NCBI RefSeq assembly: GCF_000176015.1
Contig: NZ_ACYY01000002.1
Span: forward strand, 62,001-126,000
Direction of reading: 5' to 3'
DNA length: 64,000 bases
DNA from: Rhodobacter ferrooxidans
Lineage (GTDB): Bacteria > Pseudomonadota > Alphaproteobacteria > Rhodobacterales > Rhodobacteraceae
The notes under the pieces were generated by a model. It ran no database searches. It worked only from the letters and a program-made list of their open reading frames with translations, and had not been told where the DNA came from. The position numbers and the translations under genes were made by a program. The stretch's first letter is position 1. Each line of letters begins with the position of its first letter. Below are positions 43,229-52,703 of the stretch, piece after piece.

Positions 43229-43281
43229 GGTTCGGCGCGGGCTTGTCAGCGCTGGGGCAGACGGATTAGGGGTTGCGGGCC

Positions 43282-44127
43282 ATGAACCCCGACTCCGAGC
43301 CCGTTTTTCTGTTGCGTCAGACGCCGCCCGCCACGCTGGTGGCCGAAGTGCTGGCGGACAATCCCAGCCTGACTGGCAAGCCTTGGCAGCCGTTGTCGGG
43401 GGGGCGGTCGAACCGGTTGTGGCAGGTGGGAAGCTGGGTGGTGAAGCTTTTCGACCGCGAGGCCGCCAGCCCGTTGTTTCCCAATGATCCTGCGGCCGAG
43501 GCGCTGGCGCTGCGGCATGTGGCCCCCAGCGGTCTGGCACCGCAACTTCGTGCTATCGGCCCGGATTGGCTGGCCTATTCGCATGTTCCGGGCGTCGTCT
43601 GGCAGGCGGACCCCGCCGCGGTTGCCGAAGCGCTGGGGCGGTTGCACCAACTGCCGCTGGTGGCCAGCTTGCGCGCCCAGCCTTCGGGAAGTGCCGCACT
43701 TGCCGCTCAAGGTGCTGCAATCGCCCTGCATTGCCGGACGGCCTTGCCGCCACCGCCGCCTGATGCGGGTGTGCCGCCGGTCAATAACCCCTGCCTGATC
43801 CATGGCGATGCGGTGCCGGGCAACGTGATCATCGGGCCGCAGGGCGTGACGCTGATCGACTGGCAATGCCCGGCCATCGGTGATCCGGCCGAGGATCTGG
43901 CAGCGTTTCTGTCGCCCGCGATGCAGTGGCTTTACCGAGGCAAGGTGCTGACCGCGGCCGAGGCTGCTGCTTTCCTGCAGGCCTATCCCGATGCCGAAAC
44001 CGTGGCCCGCTATCACGCTCTGGCCCCGGCGTTTCACTGGCGGATGGCGGCGCATTGCCTGTGGAAGGCCGAGCGCGGCGCTACCGACTATGCGACCGCT
44101 CTCGATCTGGAACTCGCCGCGATCTGA
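43282..44127 (+). CDS. Aminoglycoside phosphotransferase/choline kinase-family protein
   Basis: A 281-aa kinase-like protein. The catalytic loop LIHGDAVPGNVIIG and the metal-binding LIDWQCPAIGDPAEDLAAFL are typical of the APH/ChoK family; GGRSNRLWQVGSWVVKLF is the nucleotide-binding region with the lysine. The substrate cannot be told; choline, ethanolamine or a sugar are possible. It lies 53 bp after flgD and is convergent with ubiB. The ATG at 43282 was preferred over a TTG at 43273. Confidence 0.8.
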   Translation: MNPDSEPVFLLRQTPPATLVAEVLADNPSLTGKPWQPLSGGRSNRLWQVGSWVVKLFDREAASPLFPNDPAAEALALRHVAPSGLAPQLRAIGPDWLAYSHVPGVVWQADPAAVAEALGRLHQLPLVASLRAQPSGSAALAAQGAAIALHCRTALPPPPPDAGVPPVNNPCLIHGDAVPGNVIIGPQGVTLIDWQCPAIGDPAEDLAAFLSPAMQWLYRGKVLTAAEAAAFLQAYPDAETVARYHALAPAFHWRMAAHCLWKAERGATDYATALDLELAAI

Positions 44128-44130
44128 GCT

Positions 44131-45660
44131 TCAGATCAGCGTGCCGATCCAGACCCCCAGCGCCAGCAACCCGGCACCGGTCGCCATCCAGATCGCCGGA
44201 TGCAGCACCTTCTTCACCACCACCGGTTCCTGCGGCACGTCTTGCCCCACCAGCCGCGCCTCGACCATGCCTGGCAGTTTCGGGCCGAACCGCGCCAGCA
44301 CCTGCAACGTCCGCCCCAGATCGCGCACCAGCGCCTTGGGGCCAACATTCTGTTTTATATAGCTTTCCACCACAGGCTTTGCGACCTGCCAGATGTTGAT
44401 ATGCGGGTCGAGAGATCGCGCCACGCCTTCAACCACCACCATGGTGCGCTGCAACAGGATCAGCTCGGTGCGGGTCTGCATGCCGAAGCGTTCGGTCACG
44501 TCGAACAGATAGGCCAGCACCCGCGCCATGGAAATGCGGGTGGCATCCATGCCGAAGATCGGCTCGCCCACCACCCGCAGGGCGCGGGCAAATTCGTCGA
44601 TATCGCGGTCGGCGGGCACATAGCCTGCCTCGAAATGCACCTCGGCGACGCGGCGGTAATCCTTGCGGATGAAGCCGAACAGAATCTCGGCATAGACCCG
44701 GCGGGTGTATTCATCCAGCCGCCCCATGATGCCGAAATCGAAGGCGATGATGTCGCCATTCGCCGCCACCTTCAGGTTGCCCTGATGCATGTCGGCGTGA
44801 AAGAAGCCGTCGCGCAGCGCGTGGCTGAGGAACAGTTGCAACACCCGCGACCCCAGCGCCGTGCGGTCGTGGCCTGCGGCGTCGATGGCTTCGTTGTCGC
44901 CCATGTTGGCGCCCTCGGCCCAGCCCATCGTCATCACCTGACGGCTGGAAAGCTGCCAGATCGGCTCGGGCACCTGAAAGCCATCGTCATCTTTGGTATT
45001 GGCGGCAAATTCCGCCGCCGCCGCCGATTCCAGCCGCAGGTCCAATTCGCCGGTCACCACGCCCTCGAAATGGGTGATCACGTCGGTGGGGCGCAGGCGG
45101 CGGGAGAAGGGGGCAATGGCCTCGATGATGCGGGCGGCCAGGTAGAAGGCGTCGATATCCTTCTGGAAGGCCTTGACGATATTGGGCCGCAGCACCTTGA
45201 CCGCCACTTCACGGCCCGTGTCGGCCAGCCGGGCGCGGTGGACCTGCGCGATCGAGGCCGCGGCGACCGGTTCGGAAAACTCGGAAAATATCTGATCGAC
45301 CGGCAGTTCCAGTTCCAGCTCGATCATCTGCTTGGCGACGGCGGTCGGGAACGGCGGCAGCTTGTCTTGCAGATAGCGCAACTGCTGCGCCAATTCGTCG
45401 CCCACCACATCGGGGCGGGTGGACAGGATCTGGCCGAACTTGATGTAGGCCGGGCCAAGCGCGGTCAGCGCCCTTGTGGCGGGCGGCAGCGACGGATCGC
45501 CCTTCAGCCCCAGCCATTTGAACGGCCAGCCCAGAAAATGCGCGGCAAAGCGCAGGCTGGGCGGTGCCGAAAACGCCTCCAGCACCACGCCCATGGCACC
45601 GGTCCGCTCCAGCGTCGCGCCGGTGCGGATCAGCCGCCAGATATTGTGCGGTCCCTTCAT
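44131..45660 (-). CDS. ubiB: UbiB, ubiquinone biosynthesis protein (ADCK/ABC1 atypical kinase)
   Basis: The 509-aa protein has the KxGQ-type motif (AYIKFGQILSTRPDVVGDEL), AAASIAQVHRARLADTGREV, HADMHQGNLKVAANGDIIAF and a DFG-like DFGIMGRLDEY, which are the UbiB/ABC1 kinase signatures. Two hydrophobic segments at the C-terminus (IWMATGAGLLALGVWIGTLI is the last) anchor it in the membrane. UbiB is thought to extract ubiquinone precursors from the membrane by ATPase activity. Its ATG follows directly on the ubiE stop. Confidence 0.95.
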   Translation of the reverse strand: MKGPHNIWRLIRTGATLERTGAMGVVLEAFSAPPSLRFAAHFLGWPFKWLGLKGDPSLPPATRALTALGPAYIKFGQILSTRPDVVGDELAQQLRYLQDKLPPFPTAVAKQMIELELELPVDQIFSEFSEPVAAASIAQVHRARLADTGREVAVKVLRPNIVKAFQKDIDAFYLAARIIEAIAPFSRRLRPTDVITHFEGVVTGELDLRLESAAAAEFAANTKDDDGFQVPEPIWQLSSRQVMTMGWAEGANMGDNEAIDAAGHDRTALGSRVLQLFLSHALRDGFFHADMHQGNLKVAANGDIIAFDFGIMGRLDEYTRRVYAEILFGFIRKDYRRVAEVHFEAGYVPADRDIDEFARALRVVGEPIFGMDATRISMARVLAYLFDVTERFGMQTRTELILLQRTMVVVEGVARSLDPHINIWQVAKPVVESYIKQNVGPKALVRDLGRTLQVLARFGPKLPGMVEARLVGQDVPQEPVVVKKVLHPAIWMATGAGLLALGVWIGTLI

Positions 45661-46416
45661 CTACAGCTTCCAGCCCGAATGCAGGGCCGCGATGCCAAGC
45701 GAAAGGTTGCGGTATTTCACCTGCCCGAAACCGGCCTTGCGGATCATCGTGGCAAAGGTTTCCTGATCGGGGAACTTGCGGATCGATTCCACCAGATACT
45801 GATAGCTGTCGCGGTCGCCGACGATGATCTGCCCCATCAGCGGAATCACGTTGAAGGAATAGCGGTCATAGGCCCATTGCATCGCCGGGTTCGGCAACTG
45901 GCTGAACTCCAGCACCATCAGCCGCCCGCCGGGGCGCAACACGCGATACGCCTCGTTCAGCGCATCCTGCACCCGCGTGACGTTCCGGATGCCGAAGCTG
46001 ATGGTGTAGACATCGAAGGTGTTGTCGGGGAAGGGCAGGGCCATCGCATCGCCCACCACCCAATCCAGCCGCTCGGCCATCTTGTCGGCCTCGGCGCGCT
46101 GGCGGCCAGAGATCAGCATGCTTTCGGTCATGTCCAGCACCGTGGCCGTGGCCCCCGGCGCGCGGTTCAGGAAGCGGAACGCCACGTCGCCGGTGCCGCC
46201 CGCCACATCCAGCAGCTTCTGCCCCGGTCGCGGCGCCAGCCAATCCATCATGGCGTCTTTCCACAGCCGATGGATGCCGACGCTCATCACGTCGTTCATG
46301 ATGTCGTATTTGCTGGCGACGCGGGTAAACACCCCATGCACCATGCCGGCCTTTTCACCTTCGGGAACATCGCGAAAGCCAAAGTGGGTGGTCTTATTGT
46401 CGTCCGTGCCGGTCAT
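45661..46416 (-). CDS. ubiE: UbiE, C-methyltransferase of ubiquinone/menaquinone synthesis
   Basis: From the ATG at 46416 the protein is 251 aa. It has the UbiE features [20 protein letters not shown], the SAM-binding [13 protein letters not shown], and [20 protein letters not shown]. It methylates the benzoquinol ring. ubiE and ubiB are directly adjacent, as in many proteobacteria. The frame extends far upstream, but residues before 46416 do not resemble UbiE. Confidence 0.96.
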   Translation of the reverse strand: MTGTDDNKTTHFGFRDVPEGEKAGMVHGVFTRVASKYDIMNDVMSVGIHRLWKDAMMDWLAPRPGQKLLDVAGGTGDVAFRFLNRAPGATATVLDMTESMLISGRQRAEADKMAERLDWVVGDAMALPFPDNTFDVYTISFGIRNVTRVQDALNEAYRVLRPGGRLMVLEFSQLPNPAMQWAYDRYSFNVIPLMGQIIVGDRDSYQYLVESIRKFPDQETFATMIRKAGFGQVKYRNLSLGIAALHSGWKL

Positions 46417-46512
46417 GCCGTGCCCTCGCCCCAAAACTGCCGTGCTCGGGATATAGCCTTGGACGTCGAGAGGGGAAACCGGAAATCTGCCGCAGGGATA
46501 AAGGGGTGCCGG

Positions 46513-47148
46513 ATGGGCATGGAGGATTTTCTGACCATTGCGCTGCTGGCCGTTGGCTTTGGCGTGTTCTGGCGCTGGATCGCGTTGCGATATGTGCAGC
46601 AGCGCGACGGCAAGCTGGCGCAGCCGTTGCGCGATGAAAGCGCCGGGATGATCACGCTGCAGCTTCTGGCTTCGGCCGGAATGGCGGCCGATCCGCGCCG
46701 GACCTTCAATGAATACCGGTTGCGGGTGTCGCTTGGTGCGCGGCTGGCGGTGGCCGTGGTGACGGGGCTGATCGCCGTCACCATCGTGCGGATGTATGGC
46801 TGGCAGGTGCTGACCGACCCGCAGCAGCCAAAGCCGGTGCTGGAGGGTCTGATTCTGGGCTTTGCCCTGCTGCAAACCCTCTATTTCGCCACTTACGAGC
46901 TGCGCTATGACGCCACGCACCTGACCGCGCCGCGCTGGTTTTTTGGCAATCGCACCCGGGCCTGGCGCGATCTGTCGGCGATCACCACTGAAGATGCCTG
47001 GTTCCTCAGCTTTCGGTTTGATGATGGCAGCACGGCGCGGGTGCCGAAATTCGTTGTAGGCCGCGCCGGTTTGCTGGAGGTTGCGCAGCACTGGTTGCAG
47101 CACGACGAAAGGCCACCCCCCGCCCATGCCCGAACTTCCCGAGGTTGA
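46513..47148 (+). CDS. Conserved membrane protein of unknown function
   Basis: A 211-aa protein (ATG at 46513 with AAGGGG upstream) with an N-terminal membrane segment ([20 protein letters not shown]), two central ones ([20 protein letters not shown] and [19 protein letters not shown]), and a C-terminal soluble part with a PH-like look ([20 protein letters not shown]). It overlaps mutM by 23 bp. I do not recognise the family; a role in DNA repair is not implied by the overlap. Confidence 0.65.
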   Translation: MGMEDFLTIALLAVGFGVFWRWIALRYVQQRDGKLAQPLRDESAGMITLQLLASAGMAADPRRTFNEYRLRVSLGARLAVAVVTGLIAVTIVRMYGWQVLTDPQQPKPVLEGLILGFALLQTLYFATYELRYDATHLTAPRWFFGNRTRAWRDLSAITTEDAWFLSFRFDDGSTARVPKFVVGRAGLLEVAQHWLQHDERPPPAHARTSRG

Positions 47149-47977
47149 GACCGTCCGCCGCGGGCTGGAGCCGGTAATGGCTGGCCAGACCATCGTTGCA
47201 GCACAGGTCAACCGCCCCGATCTGCGTTGGCCGTTCCCGCCGAACATGGCCGCACGGCTGACCGGCGCGCGGGTGCTGGGGCTGCGGCGGCGGTCGAAAT
47301 ACCTGCTGGCCGATCTTTCCAGCGGCGAGACGCTGCTGATCCATCTGGGCATGTCGGGGCGGATGCTGGTGTCGGGGGCGATGCTGGGGCAGTTTCACCA
47401 TGCCCATCCGGCGCCCGCTAAACATGACCATGTGGTGCTGGATATGGAAAGCGGCGCCCGCGTCACCTTCAACGACGCCCGCCGCTTTGGCGCGATGGAC
47501 CTGATGGCGACGGATGGCGCCGAAAGCCACCCGCTGCTGGCAAGCCTGGGGCCGGAGCCTTTGGGCAATGCTTTCGACGAATCGGTGCTGGCTGCGGCGC
47601 TGAAAAACCGCAATACCCCGATCAAATCGGCGCTGCTGGATCAGCATGTGGTGGCGGGTCTGGGCAACATCTATGTCTGCGAGGTGCTGTTTCGTGCCCG
47701 GCTGAACCCCGCCGCCAAGGCCGGGTCGCTGACCCCGGAACAGACCGCCTCGCTGGTGCCGATCATCCGGCAAGTGCTGTCCGAGGCCATCGAGGCCGGG
47801 GGGTCCAGCTTGCGCGATTACCGCCAGACCGACGGCGAACTGGGCTATTTCCAGCACCGTTTCCACGTTTACGACCGCGAGGGCCAGCCCTGCGCCACCC
47901 CCGGTTGCCCCGGCCACATCGAACGCATGGTGCAATCGGGCCGCTCCAGCTTTTACTGCCCGGTCTGTCAGAGATGA
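47126..47977 (+). CDS. mutM: Formamidopyrimidine-DNA glycosylase MutM (Fpg)
   Basis: The 283-aa protein begins [16 protein letters not shown], giving the catalytic Pro and Glu after Met removal. The helix-two-turn-helix [15 protein letters not shown] and the C-terminal zinc finger (C-x4-C-x16-C-x2-C, ending CPVCQR) are complete. It removes oxidised purines such as 8-oxoguanine. The ATG lies inside the end of the preceding gene. Confidence 0.97.
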   Translation: MPELPEVETVRRGLEPVMAGQTIVAAQVNRPDLRWPFPPNMAARLTGARVLGLRRRSKYLLADLSSGETLLIHLGMSGRMLVSGAMLGQFHHAHPAPAKHDHVVLDMESGARVTFNDARRFGAMDLMATDGAESHPLLASLGPEPLGNAFDESVLAAALKNRNTPIKSALLDQHVVAGLGNIYVCEVLFRARLNPAAKAGSLTPEQTASLVPIIRQVLSEAIEAGGSSLRDYRQTDGELGYFQHRFHVYDREGQPCATPGCPGHIERMVQSGRSSFYCPVCQR

Positions 47978-48033
47978 CTTGATCCCGGCCCCAGTGGTGC
48001 TAGGAGTCGCGCCATCCGCAAGGGAGACAGGCC

Positions 48034-48810
48034 ATGGCCTATGAGACGCTGATCGTCGAGATCGAAGACTATGTGGCCGTGATCCGCCTGAACCGGCCCG
48101 AGGCGCTGAACGCGATCAACGCGCAGTTGATGACCGAACTGGCGCATGCCATGGCCGCCGCCGATGCCGATGAACAGGTGCGCTGCATCGTGCTGACCGG
48201 GTCGGACAAGGCCTTTGCTGCCGGGGCCGACATCAAGGAAATGGCGACGAAATCCTTCGTCGATGTTTATGGCGCCGATCTGTTCGGTCTGGATGCCGAG
48301 GCAATCTCGCGGGTGCGCAAGCCGATCATTGCCGCGGTGGCGGGCTATGCCCTTGGCGGCGGTTGCGAACTGGCGATGCTGTGCGATTTCATCATCTGCG
48401 CCGACAATGCCAAGTTCGGCCAGCCCGAGATCAACCTGGGCGTGGTGGCCGGCATGGGCGGCACCCAGCGGCTGACGCGGGCAGTCGGCAAGGCCAAGGC
48501 GATGGACATGCATCTGACCGGCCGCTTCATGGATGCCGCCGAGGCGGAACGGTCGGGGCTGGTTTCCCGCGTGGTGCCCGCCAAGAACCTGATGGAAGAG
48601 GCGCTGAAGGCCGCGGTGAAGATCACCGAGAAGTCGGCGCTGACGGCGATGGCGGTGAAGGAATCGGTGAACCGCTCTTTCGAGACCACGCTGACCGAGG
48701 GGCTGCGGTTCGAGCGCCGCCTGTTCCACGCGATGTTTGCCACCGAAGACCAGAAAGAGGGCATGGCCGCCTTCCTTGAAAAGCGCCAGCCGCAATTCCG
48801 CGACAGATAA
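48034..48810 (+). CDS. Enoyl-CoA hydratase
   Basis: The 258-aa crotonase-family protein has [20 protein letters not shown], the oxyanion-hole [11 protein letters not shown], and [20 protein letters not shown] with [18 protein letters not shown], which supply the two catalytic glutamates. This complete active site fits a true short-chain enoyl-CoA hydratase of beta-oxidation. It lies 56 bp after mutM and upstream of rpsT, an order common in Rhodobacterales. Confidence 0.92.
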   Translation: MAYETLIVEIEDYVAVIRLNRPEALNAINAQLMTELAHAMAAADADEQVRCIVLTGSDKAFAAGADIKEMATKSFVDVYGADLFGLDAEAISRVRKPIIAAVAGYALGGGCELAMLCDFIICADNAKFGQPEINLGVVAGMGGTQRLTRAVGKAKAMDMHLTGRFMDAAEAERSGLVSRVVPAKNLMEEALKAAVKITEKSALTAMAVKESVNRSFETTLTEGLRFERRLFHAMFATEDQKEGMAAFLEKRQPQFRDR

Positions 48811-48831
48811 GACAAATCCGGGTTTCCCCGG

Positions 48832-48860
48832 TTGACTTGCCCCCGAGTCGCTCGTAAAGA
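48832..48860 (+). promoter_or_regulatory. Sigma-70-type promoter for rpsT
   Basis: TTGACT (-35, 48832-48837) and TAAAGA (-10, 48855-48860) are separated by 17 bases and lie 44 bp before the rpsT ATG. Spacing and -35 match are good; the -10 is moderate, as is usual in alphaproteobacteria. Confidence 0.55.
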
Positions 48861-48904
48861 CGCGGCTTCAAGATAGACACGAACCGAAGAACCGGAATCC
48901 TTAC

Positions 48905-49180
48905 ATGGCCAATTCGCCCCAATCCAAGAAGCGCGCCCGCCAGTCCGAGGCACGCTATGCCGTGAACAAGGCGCGCCGTTCGCGTATCCGCACCTTCCTG
49001 CGCAAGGTCGAAGAGGCGCTGGCCTCTGGCAACCAGGATGCCGCCGCCGCCGCCCTGCGCGTGGTGCAGCCGGAACTGGCGCGTGGCGTGACCAAGGGTG
49101 TGCTGCACAAGAACACCGTGGCGCGCAAAATGTCGCGGCTGTCGTCGCGCGTGAAGGGTCTGGCGACCGTCGCCGCCTGA
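48905..49180 (+). CDS. rpsT: 30S ribosomal protein S20
   Basis: The 91-aa basic protein starts [20 protein letters not shown], with [20 protein letters not shown] and a C-terminal [18 protein letters not shown], all typical of S20. It binds the 5' domain of 16S rRNA. A promoter candidate lies upstream and a hairpin-T-run terminator follows, so it is probably a single-gene unit before dnaA. Confidence 0.97.
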   Translation: MANSPQSKKRARQSEARYAVNKARRSRIRTFLRKVEEALASGNQDAAAAALRVVQPELARGVTKGVLHKNTVARKMSRLSSRVKGLATVAA

Positions 49181-49204
49181 TATCACGACACATTTTCCGA
49201 TCTG

Positions 49205-49231
49205 AAAAGCGCGCCTCTGGGTGCGCTTTTT
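49205..49231 (+). terminator. Rho-independent terminator after rpsT
   Basis: AAAAGCGCGCC pairs with GGTGCGCTTTT (one G-T pair) around a TCTG loop and runs into TTTTT, 25 bp after the rpsT stop. This is a classical terminator. Confidence 0.8.
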
Positions 49232-49676
49232 GCATTTCGCCAAAGCCGCAAAACCACCGCCGTTGCCGATTTGCCAGCGCCGGGGGATTCGCGCGATCAA
49301 AGTTCTGTCAACAACGAAGATCAGTTGCAGCACCACCTGCCCGCTTGCTAGCTTGTCCAAGCGATTCACGCTTGTCCTGGGGGACATGACAGGATCACGC
49401 TTCGGGGGACTGCTTGCAAAGCTGCCGCGCTGCCGCGGTGGAAAATTTCCTGTTCGTGATCAAATGGTTATGCGGTCTGCGCCTGTTCCGGCGCCAACTG
49501 TGACCATCGGCTTGGCCGGGCCCGGATTCGGGGCCGGTGTTGCCCTGTGCTGACCCCACATGATGATCCGTTCGGCGGTGCCTTGTGCCGCCCTCGGGGT
49601 GAGTCGTGTGTGGTGTGTGGCGCGGACGATTGTCGTCCCAATCAAGCCAGTAATGAATGGCGACGGACAGGAAAAC
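49232..49676. other. Intergenic region upstream of dnaA
   Basis: A 445-bp stretch with no convincing gene. The dnaA frame is open back to 49560 but without coding character. I looked for DnaA boxes (TTATNCACA) and AT-rich unwinding sequence and found none, so it does not look like an origin. It probably holds the dnaA promoter. Confidence 0.6.
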
Positions 49677-51035
49677 ATGACCGACGAAACCTGGGGCAAA
49701 GTGTGTGAAGAACTGCGCCAACAGATTGGCGACAACAATTATAAAAGCTGGATCGAACCGCTGACCCTGTCGGGGCTGGAAAACGGTGTGGTGTCGTTCC
49801 GGGTGCCGTCGCAGTTTCATGGCGATTGGGTATCGCGCAACTATTCCGACCATATCCGCGCCCATCTGGGCACTGCGGGTGTGACGGTGCACCGGGTCGA
49901 ATTCAAACACAGTGCCCGAGCGGTTGCCGCGCCGAAAACCGCCGCTCCGCGCGGTGTCAAAGCCGCCAAAGCCCGTCCTGCCGCCGAGGCCGAGGTGCCG
50001 GGCGCGCCGCTGGATTCGCGTTTCACCTTTGACAGTTTTGTGGTCGGCAAGCCGAACGAGCTGGCCCATGCCGCCGCCCGCCGGGTGGCCGAGGGCGGGC
50101 CTGTCAGCTTCAACCCGCTGTTCCTGTATGGCGGCGTCGGTCTGGGCAAGACCCACCTGATGCATGCCATCGCCCATGAATTGCACGTCCGCCAGCCGCA
50201 TCTGCGGGTGCTGTATCTTTCGGCCGAACAGTTCATGTATCGCTTCGTGCAAGCCTTGCGCGAACGCCAGATCATGGATTTCAAGGAGCTGTTCCGCTCG
50301 GTCGATGTGCTGATGGTCGATGACGTGCAGTTCATCGCGGGCAAGGACAGCACGCAGGAGGAATTCTTCCATACTTTCAACGCGCTGGTTGATCAGAACA
50401 AGCAGATCGTGATTTCCGCCGACCGCGCGCCGGGCGAGATCAAGGATCTGGAGGAACGCATCAAAAGCCGTCTGCAATGCGGGCTGGTGGTCGATCTGCA
50501 CCCCACCGACTACGAATTGCGCCTTGGAATCCTGCAACAGAAGGCCGAGTTCTACCGCGGCCAGTATCCGGGCCTGCAACTGGCCGATGGCGTGGTGGAG
50601 TTTCTGGCGCATCGCATCACCACCAACGTGCGGGTGCTGGAAGGCGCGCTGACCCGGCTGTTCGCCTTTGCCAGCCTGGTGGGCCGCGAGATCACGCTGG
50701 ACCTTACGCAAGATTGCCTGGCCGACATTCTGCGCGCCTCGGATCGCAAGGTCACGATTGAAGAAATTCAGCGCAAGGTGGCCGAGCATTTCAACATCCG
50801 TCTGGCCGACATGATCGGGCCAAAACGGGTGCGCACCATCGCCCGTCCGCGGCAGGTGGCGATGTATCTGGCCAAGCAGTTGACCCCGCGCAGCCTGCCG
50901 GAAATCGGTCGGCGGTTCGGTGGGCGCGACCACACCACCATCATGCACGGCGTGCGCCGCATCGAAGAGCTGATCACCACTGACAGTCAGCTTTCCGACG
51001 ACCTGCAACTGCTGCGTCGCCTGCTGCAAGCCTGA
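49677..51035 (+). CDS. dnaA: Chromosomal replication initiator DnaA
   Basis: The 452-aa protein starts MTDETWGKVCEELRQQIGDN (ATG at 49677, AGGA just upstream; an ATG at 49653 would add eight residues). Domain III has Walker A FLYGGVGLGKTHLMHAIAH and Walker B VDVLMVDDVQFIAGKD. Domain IV ends with the DNA-binding GGRDHTTIMHGVRRIEEL. It opens the replication origin. It is followed by a hairpin and then by two phage-like genes rather than directly by dnaN. Confidence 0.97.
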   Translation: MTDETWGKVCEELRQQIGDNNYKSWIEPLTLSGLENGVVSFRVPSQFHGDWVSRNYSDHIRAHLGTAGVTVHRVEFKHSARAVAAPKTAAPRGVKAAKARPAAEAEVPGAPLDSRFTFDSFVVGKPNELAHAAARRVAEGGPVSFNPLFLYGGVGLGKTHLMHAIAHELHVRQPHLRVLYLSAEQFMYRFVQALRERQIMDFKELFRSVDVLMVDDVQFIAGKDSTQEEFFHTFNALVDQNKQIVISADRAPGEIKDLEERIKSRLQCGLVVDLHPTDYELRLGILQQKAEFYRGQYPGLQLADGVVEFLAHRITTNVRVLEGALTRLFAFASLVGREITLDLTQDCLADILRASDRKVTIEEIQRKVAEHFNIRLADMIGPKRVRTIARPRQVAMYLAKQLTPRSLPEIGRRFGGRDHTTIMHGVRRIEELITTDSQLSDDLQLLRRLLQA

Positions 51036-51046
51036 GCCTTGTCATT

Positions 51047-51073
51047 GCCAAAGGCTGCGACCGCAGCTTTGGC
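51047..51073 (+). terminator. Hairpin directly after dnaA
   Basis: GCCAAAG-g-CTGC pairs with GCAG-CTTTGGC around a GACC loop (11 bp with one bulged G), 11 bp after the dnaA stop. There is no T-run, so it is either a weak terminator, a 3'-end stabiliser or an attenuator before the spike cassette. The rest of 51074-51264 shows no gene. Confidence 0.5.
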
Positions 51074-51264
51074 GGCTTGGAAAGGCCGGGCTGCCAGCCT
51101 GTGATGTGCTGGACGCCGCGGTGAGTTTTGCCGTTTGACTCTGGAATGGCAAAGCCGCGGCCTGCAGCGCGCGCTGCATTTACCGAAAATGTCCAACCCG
51201 ATGGAATAGTTGCCCGGTGCCGCTGGGCTTGCGGATGAATCCCATCCAAAATCGGAGAAAAGAC

Positions 51265-51531
51265 ATGACCAACCCATTCACCAATCGTGCAGCCGCCCTG
51301 AATGGCCCTGCGACAGATATTTTTCCGGTCAGCCCGAACGATGGCATCGACCTGCCGATTGTTGCCTTGTCGCTGTATGTCGAAGTCGGCGGAACCGTTT
51401 CCTTGGTGACGGCCGCGGGCCAAACCCGTCAGGTCGTTGTGGCCGATACCTCGATTCTTCCGGTTGGGGCATTGCGTGTGCGCGCCACCGGCACCACCGC
51501 AACCGGTATTCATGCCTTGGTGATCGCATGA
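51265..51531 (+). CDS. Spike base protein of gene-transfer-agent/phage type (Rcc01079/GhsA-like)
   Basis: An 88-aa protein (ATG at 51265, GGAGAA upstream). It contains MTNPFTNRAAALNGPATDI, IVALSLYVEVGGTVSLVTAA and VGALRVRATGTTATGIHALV. This pattern resembles, from memory, the small spike base protein family named after R. capsulatus Rcc01079, part of the head spike of its gene transfer agent. It is Ala/Thr/Val-rich and probably all beta. It overlaps the next gene by 4 bp. There are no other capsid or tail genes near it. Confidence 0.7.
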   Translation: MTNPFTNRAAALNGPATDIFPVSPNDGIDLPIVALSLYVEVGGTVSLVTAAGQTRQVVVADTSILPVGALRVRATGTTATGIHALVIA

Positions 51532-52703
51532 AACTGACCTGCGACCTCAGCTTCAGTTCGGCCCCCCACCGACCCCGCGGGTGGAAGCCGACCAAGTTGT
51601 TTTCCGCAGGGGTGAAGGGGGGCTGGTATGACCCGTCCGATCTGCGGACGCTGTTTCAGGATGCGGCGGGCACCATTCCGGTGACGGCGGCAGGGCAGCC
51701 GGTCGGGCTGATGCTGGACAAATCACGCGGCCTGATGCTGGGGCCGGAACTGGTGGCGAATGGCGGATTCGACAGCGATACGGCCTGGACGAAAGGGGCG
51801 GGCTGGACGGTCAGCGGTGGCGTGGCGACCAAGGTGCCAGGTGCCGGGTCCAGCATCTTTCAACCGGTCGGCGCAACGGCAGGCCGGTTCTACCGGGTCA
51901 GCTACACCGCGACTTGCACCGCCGGTGGTGCCGACATTGGCATCGGTGGCACCGGTGCGATCAAGACACCGACCATCTCGGCGTCGGGAAGCTATTCTGC
52001 GGTGATCTTTTCTGGTCTTTATGACCAGGATCTGAAGATTTTCGCCAATGCCGCGTTTGTCGGGTCGATCGACAACATCAGCGTTCGCGAACTTGCGGGC
52101 AACCATGCAAGCCAGACCGCCGCTGCTGCCCGTCCGATCTGGCAGACCGGCGGCGGCCGGCGTTGGCTTGATTTTGACGGCGTGGATGACGGTCTGGTGT
52201 CCGGCGCCATCGACCTTACCGCCACCGACAAGCTGACGGTCATCGCCGGCGTGCGGAAGGCGAGTGATGCGGCGATCGGCGTTCTGGCAGAGTTGTCGGC
52301 CTCGTCCGGCAGCAATCCGGGCAGCATGGCGTTGTTTGGCCCGCATCTGGCGGGCAGTGCCGCGTTTTCGTTCAGCAGCGCCGGGACGGCGATTGCCAAC
52401 GCGGTTTACACCGACGCTGGCATTGCAGCACCGTTTGCAGCAGTGCTGACCGGGACCGGCGACATCGCCGGTGACAGCGCGACCCTGCGCCTGAACGGGG
52501 TGCAGGTGGCCAGCGTCGCCACCGATCAGGGAACCGGGGCCTATGGCAACTACCCGCTTTACATCGGGCGGCGTGGTGGCACGACGTTGCCGTTCGGTGG
52601 GCGGCTTTACGGGCTGATCCTGATGGGGGCTGCAAAATCGGCGGTGGATATTTCAAAAGCCGAGCATTTCCTGGCCGCAAAAAGCGCTGTCATGTTGCCG
52701 TGA
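51528..52703 (+). CDS. Lectin-like spike/receptor-binding protein next to the spike base gene
   Basis: A 391-aa protein. Residues about 25-65 (FSAGVKGGWYDPSDLRTLFQ, then GLMLDKSRG) are a collar-like motif seen in phage structural proteins of Rhodobacterales. Residues 66-165 (NGGFDSDTAWTKGAGWTVSG ... SIFQPVGATAGRFYRVSYTA) look like a carbohydrate-binding jelly-roll of CBM4/9 type. Residues about 205-380 (WLDFDGVDDGLVSGAIDLTA ... LYIGRRGGTTLPFGGRLYGL) look like a LamG/concanavalin A-like lectin. No signal peptide. It would form the distal part of a spike binding cell-surface sugar. Translationally coupled to the spike base gene. Confidence 0.68.
   Translation: MKLTCDLSFSSAPHRPRGWKPTKLFSAGVKGGWYDPSDLRTLFQDAAGTIPVTAAGQPVGLMLDKSRGLMLGPELVANGGFDSDTAWTKGAGWTVSGGVATKVPGAGSSIFQPVGATAGRFYRVSYTATCTAGGADIGIGGTGAIKTPTISASGSYSAVIFSGLYDQDLKIFANAAFVGSIDNISVRELAGNHASQTAAAARPIWQTGGGRRWLDFDGVDDGLVSGAIDLTATDKLTVIAGVRKASDAAIGVLAELSASSGSNPGSMALFGPHLAGSAAFSFSSAGTAIANAVYTDAGIAAPFAAVLTGTGDIAGDSATLRLNGVQVASVATDQGTGAYGNYPLYIGRRGGTTLPFGGRLYGLILMGAAKSAVDISKAEHFLAAKSAVMLP

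Noticed and set aside
44200-47148. A very long plus-strand open frame antisense to ubiB and ubiE
   Set aside because: It is the mirror of GC-rich coding DNA; only its 3' end from 46513 is a credible gene, while ubiB and ubiE on the other strand have full family motifs.
49232-49676. Possible replication origin upstream of dnaA
   Set aside because: No convincing TTATNCACA boxes and no AT-rich unwinding stretch were seen; in many alphaproteobacteria the origin is not next to dnaA.
49560-49676. N-terminal extension of DnaA by 39 residues
   Set aside because: The extension does not resemble DnaA domain I, whereas the sequence from 49677 does, with a Shine-Dalgarno just upstream.
51265-52703. A larger prophage around the spike cassette
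   Set aside because: The flanks are intact dnaA and dnaN; no integrase, capsid, terminase or lysis genes and no flanking direct repeats were seen.
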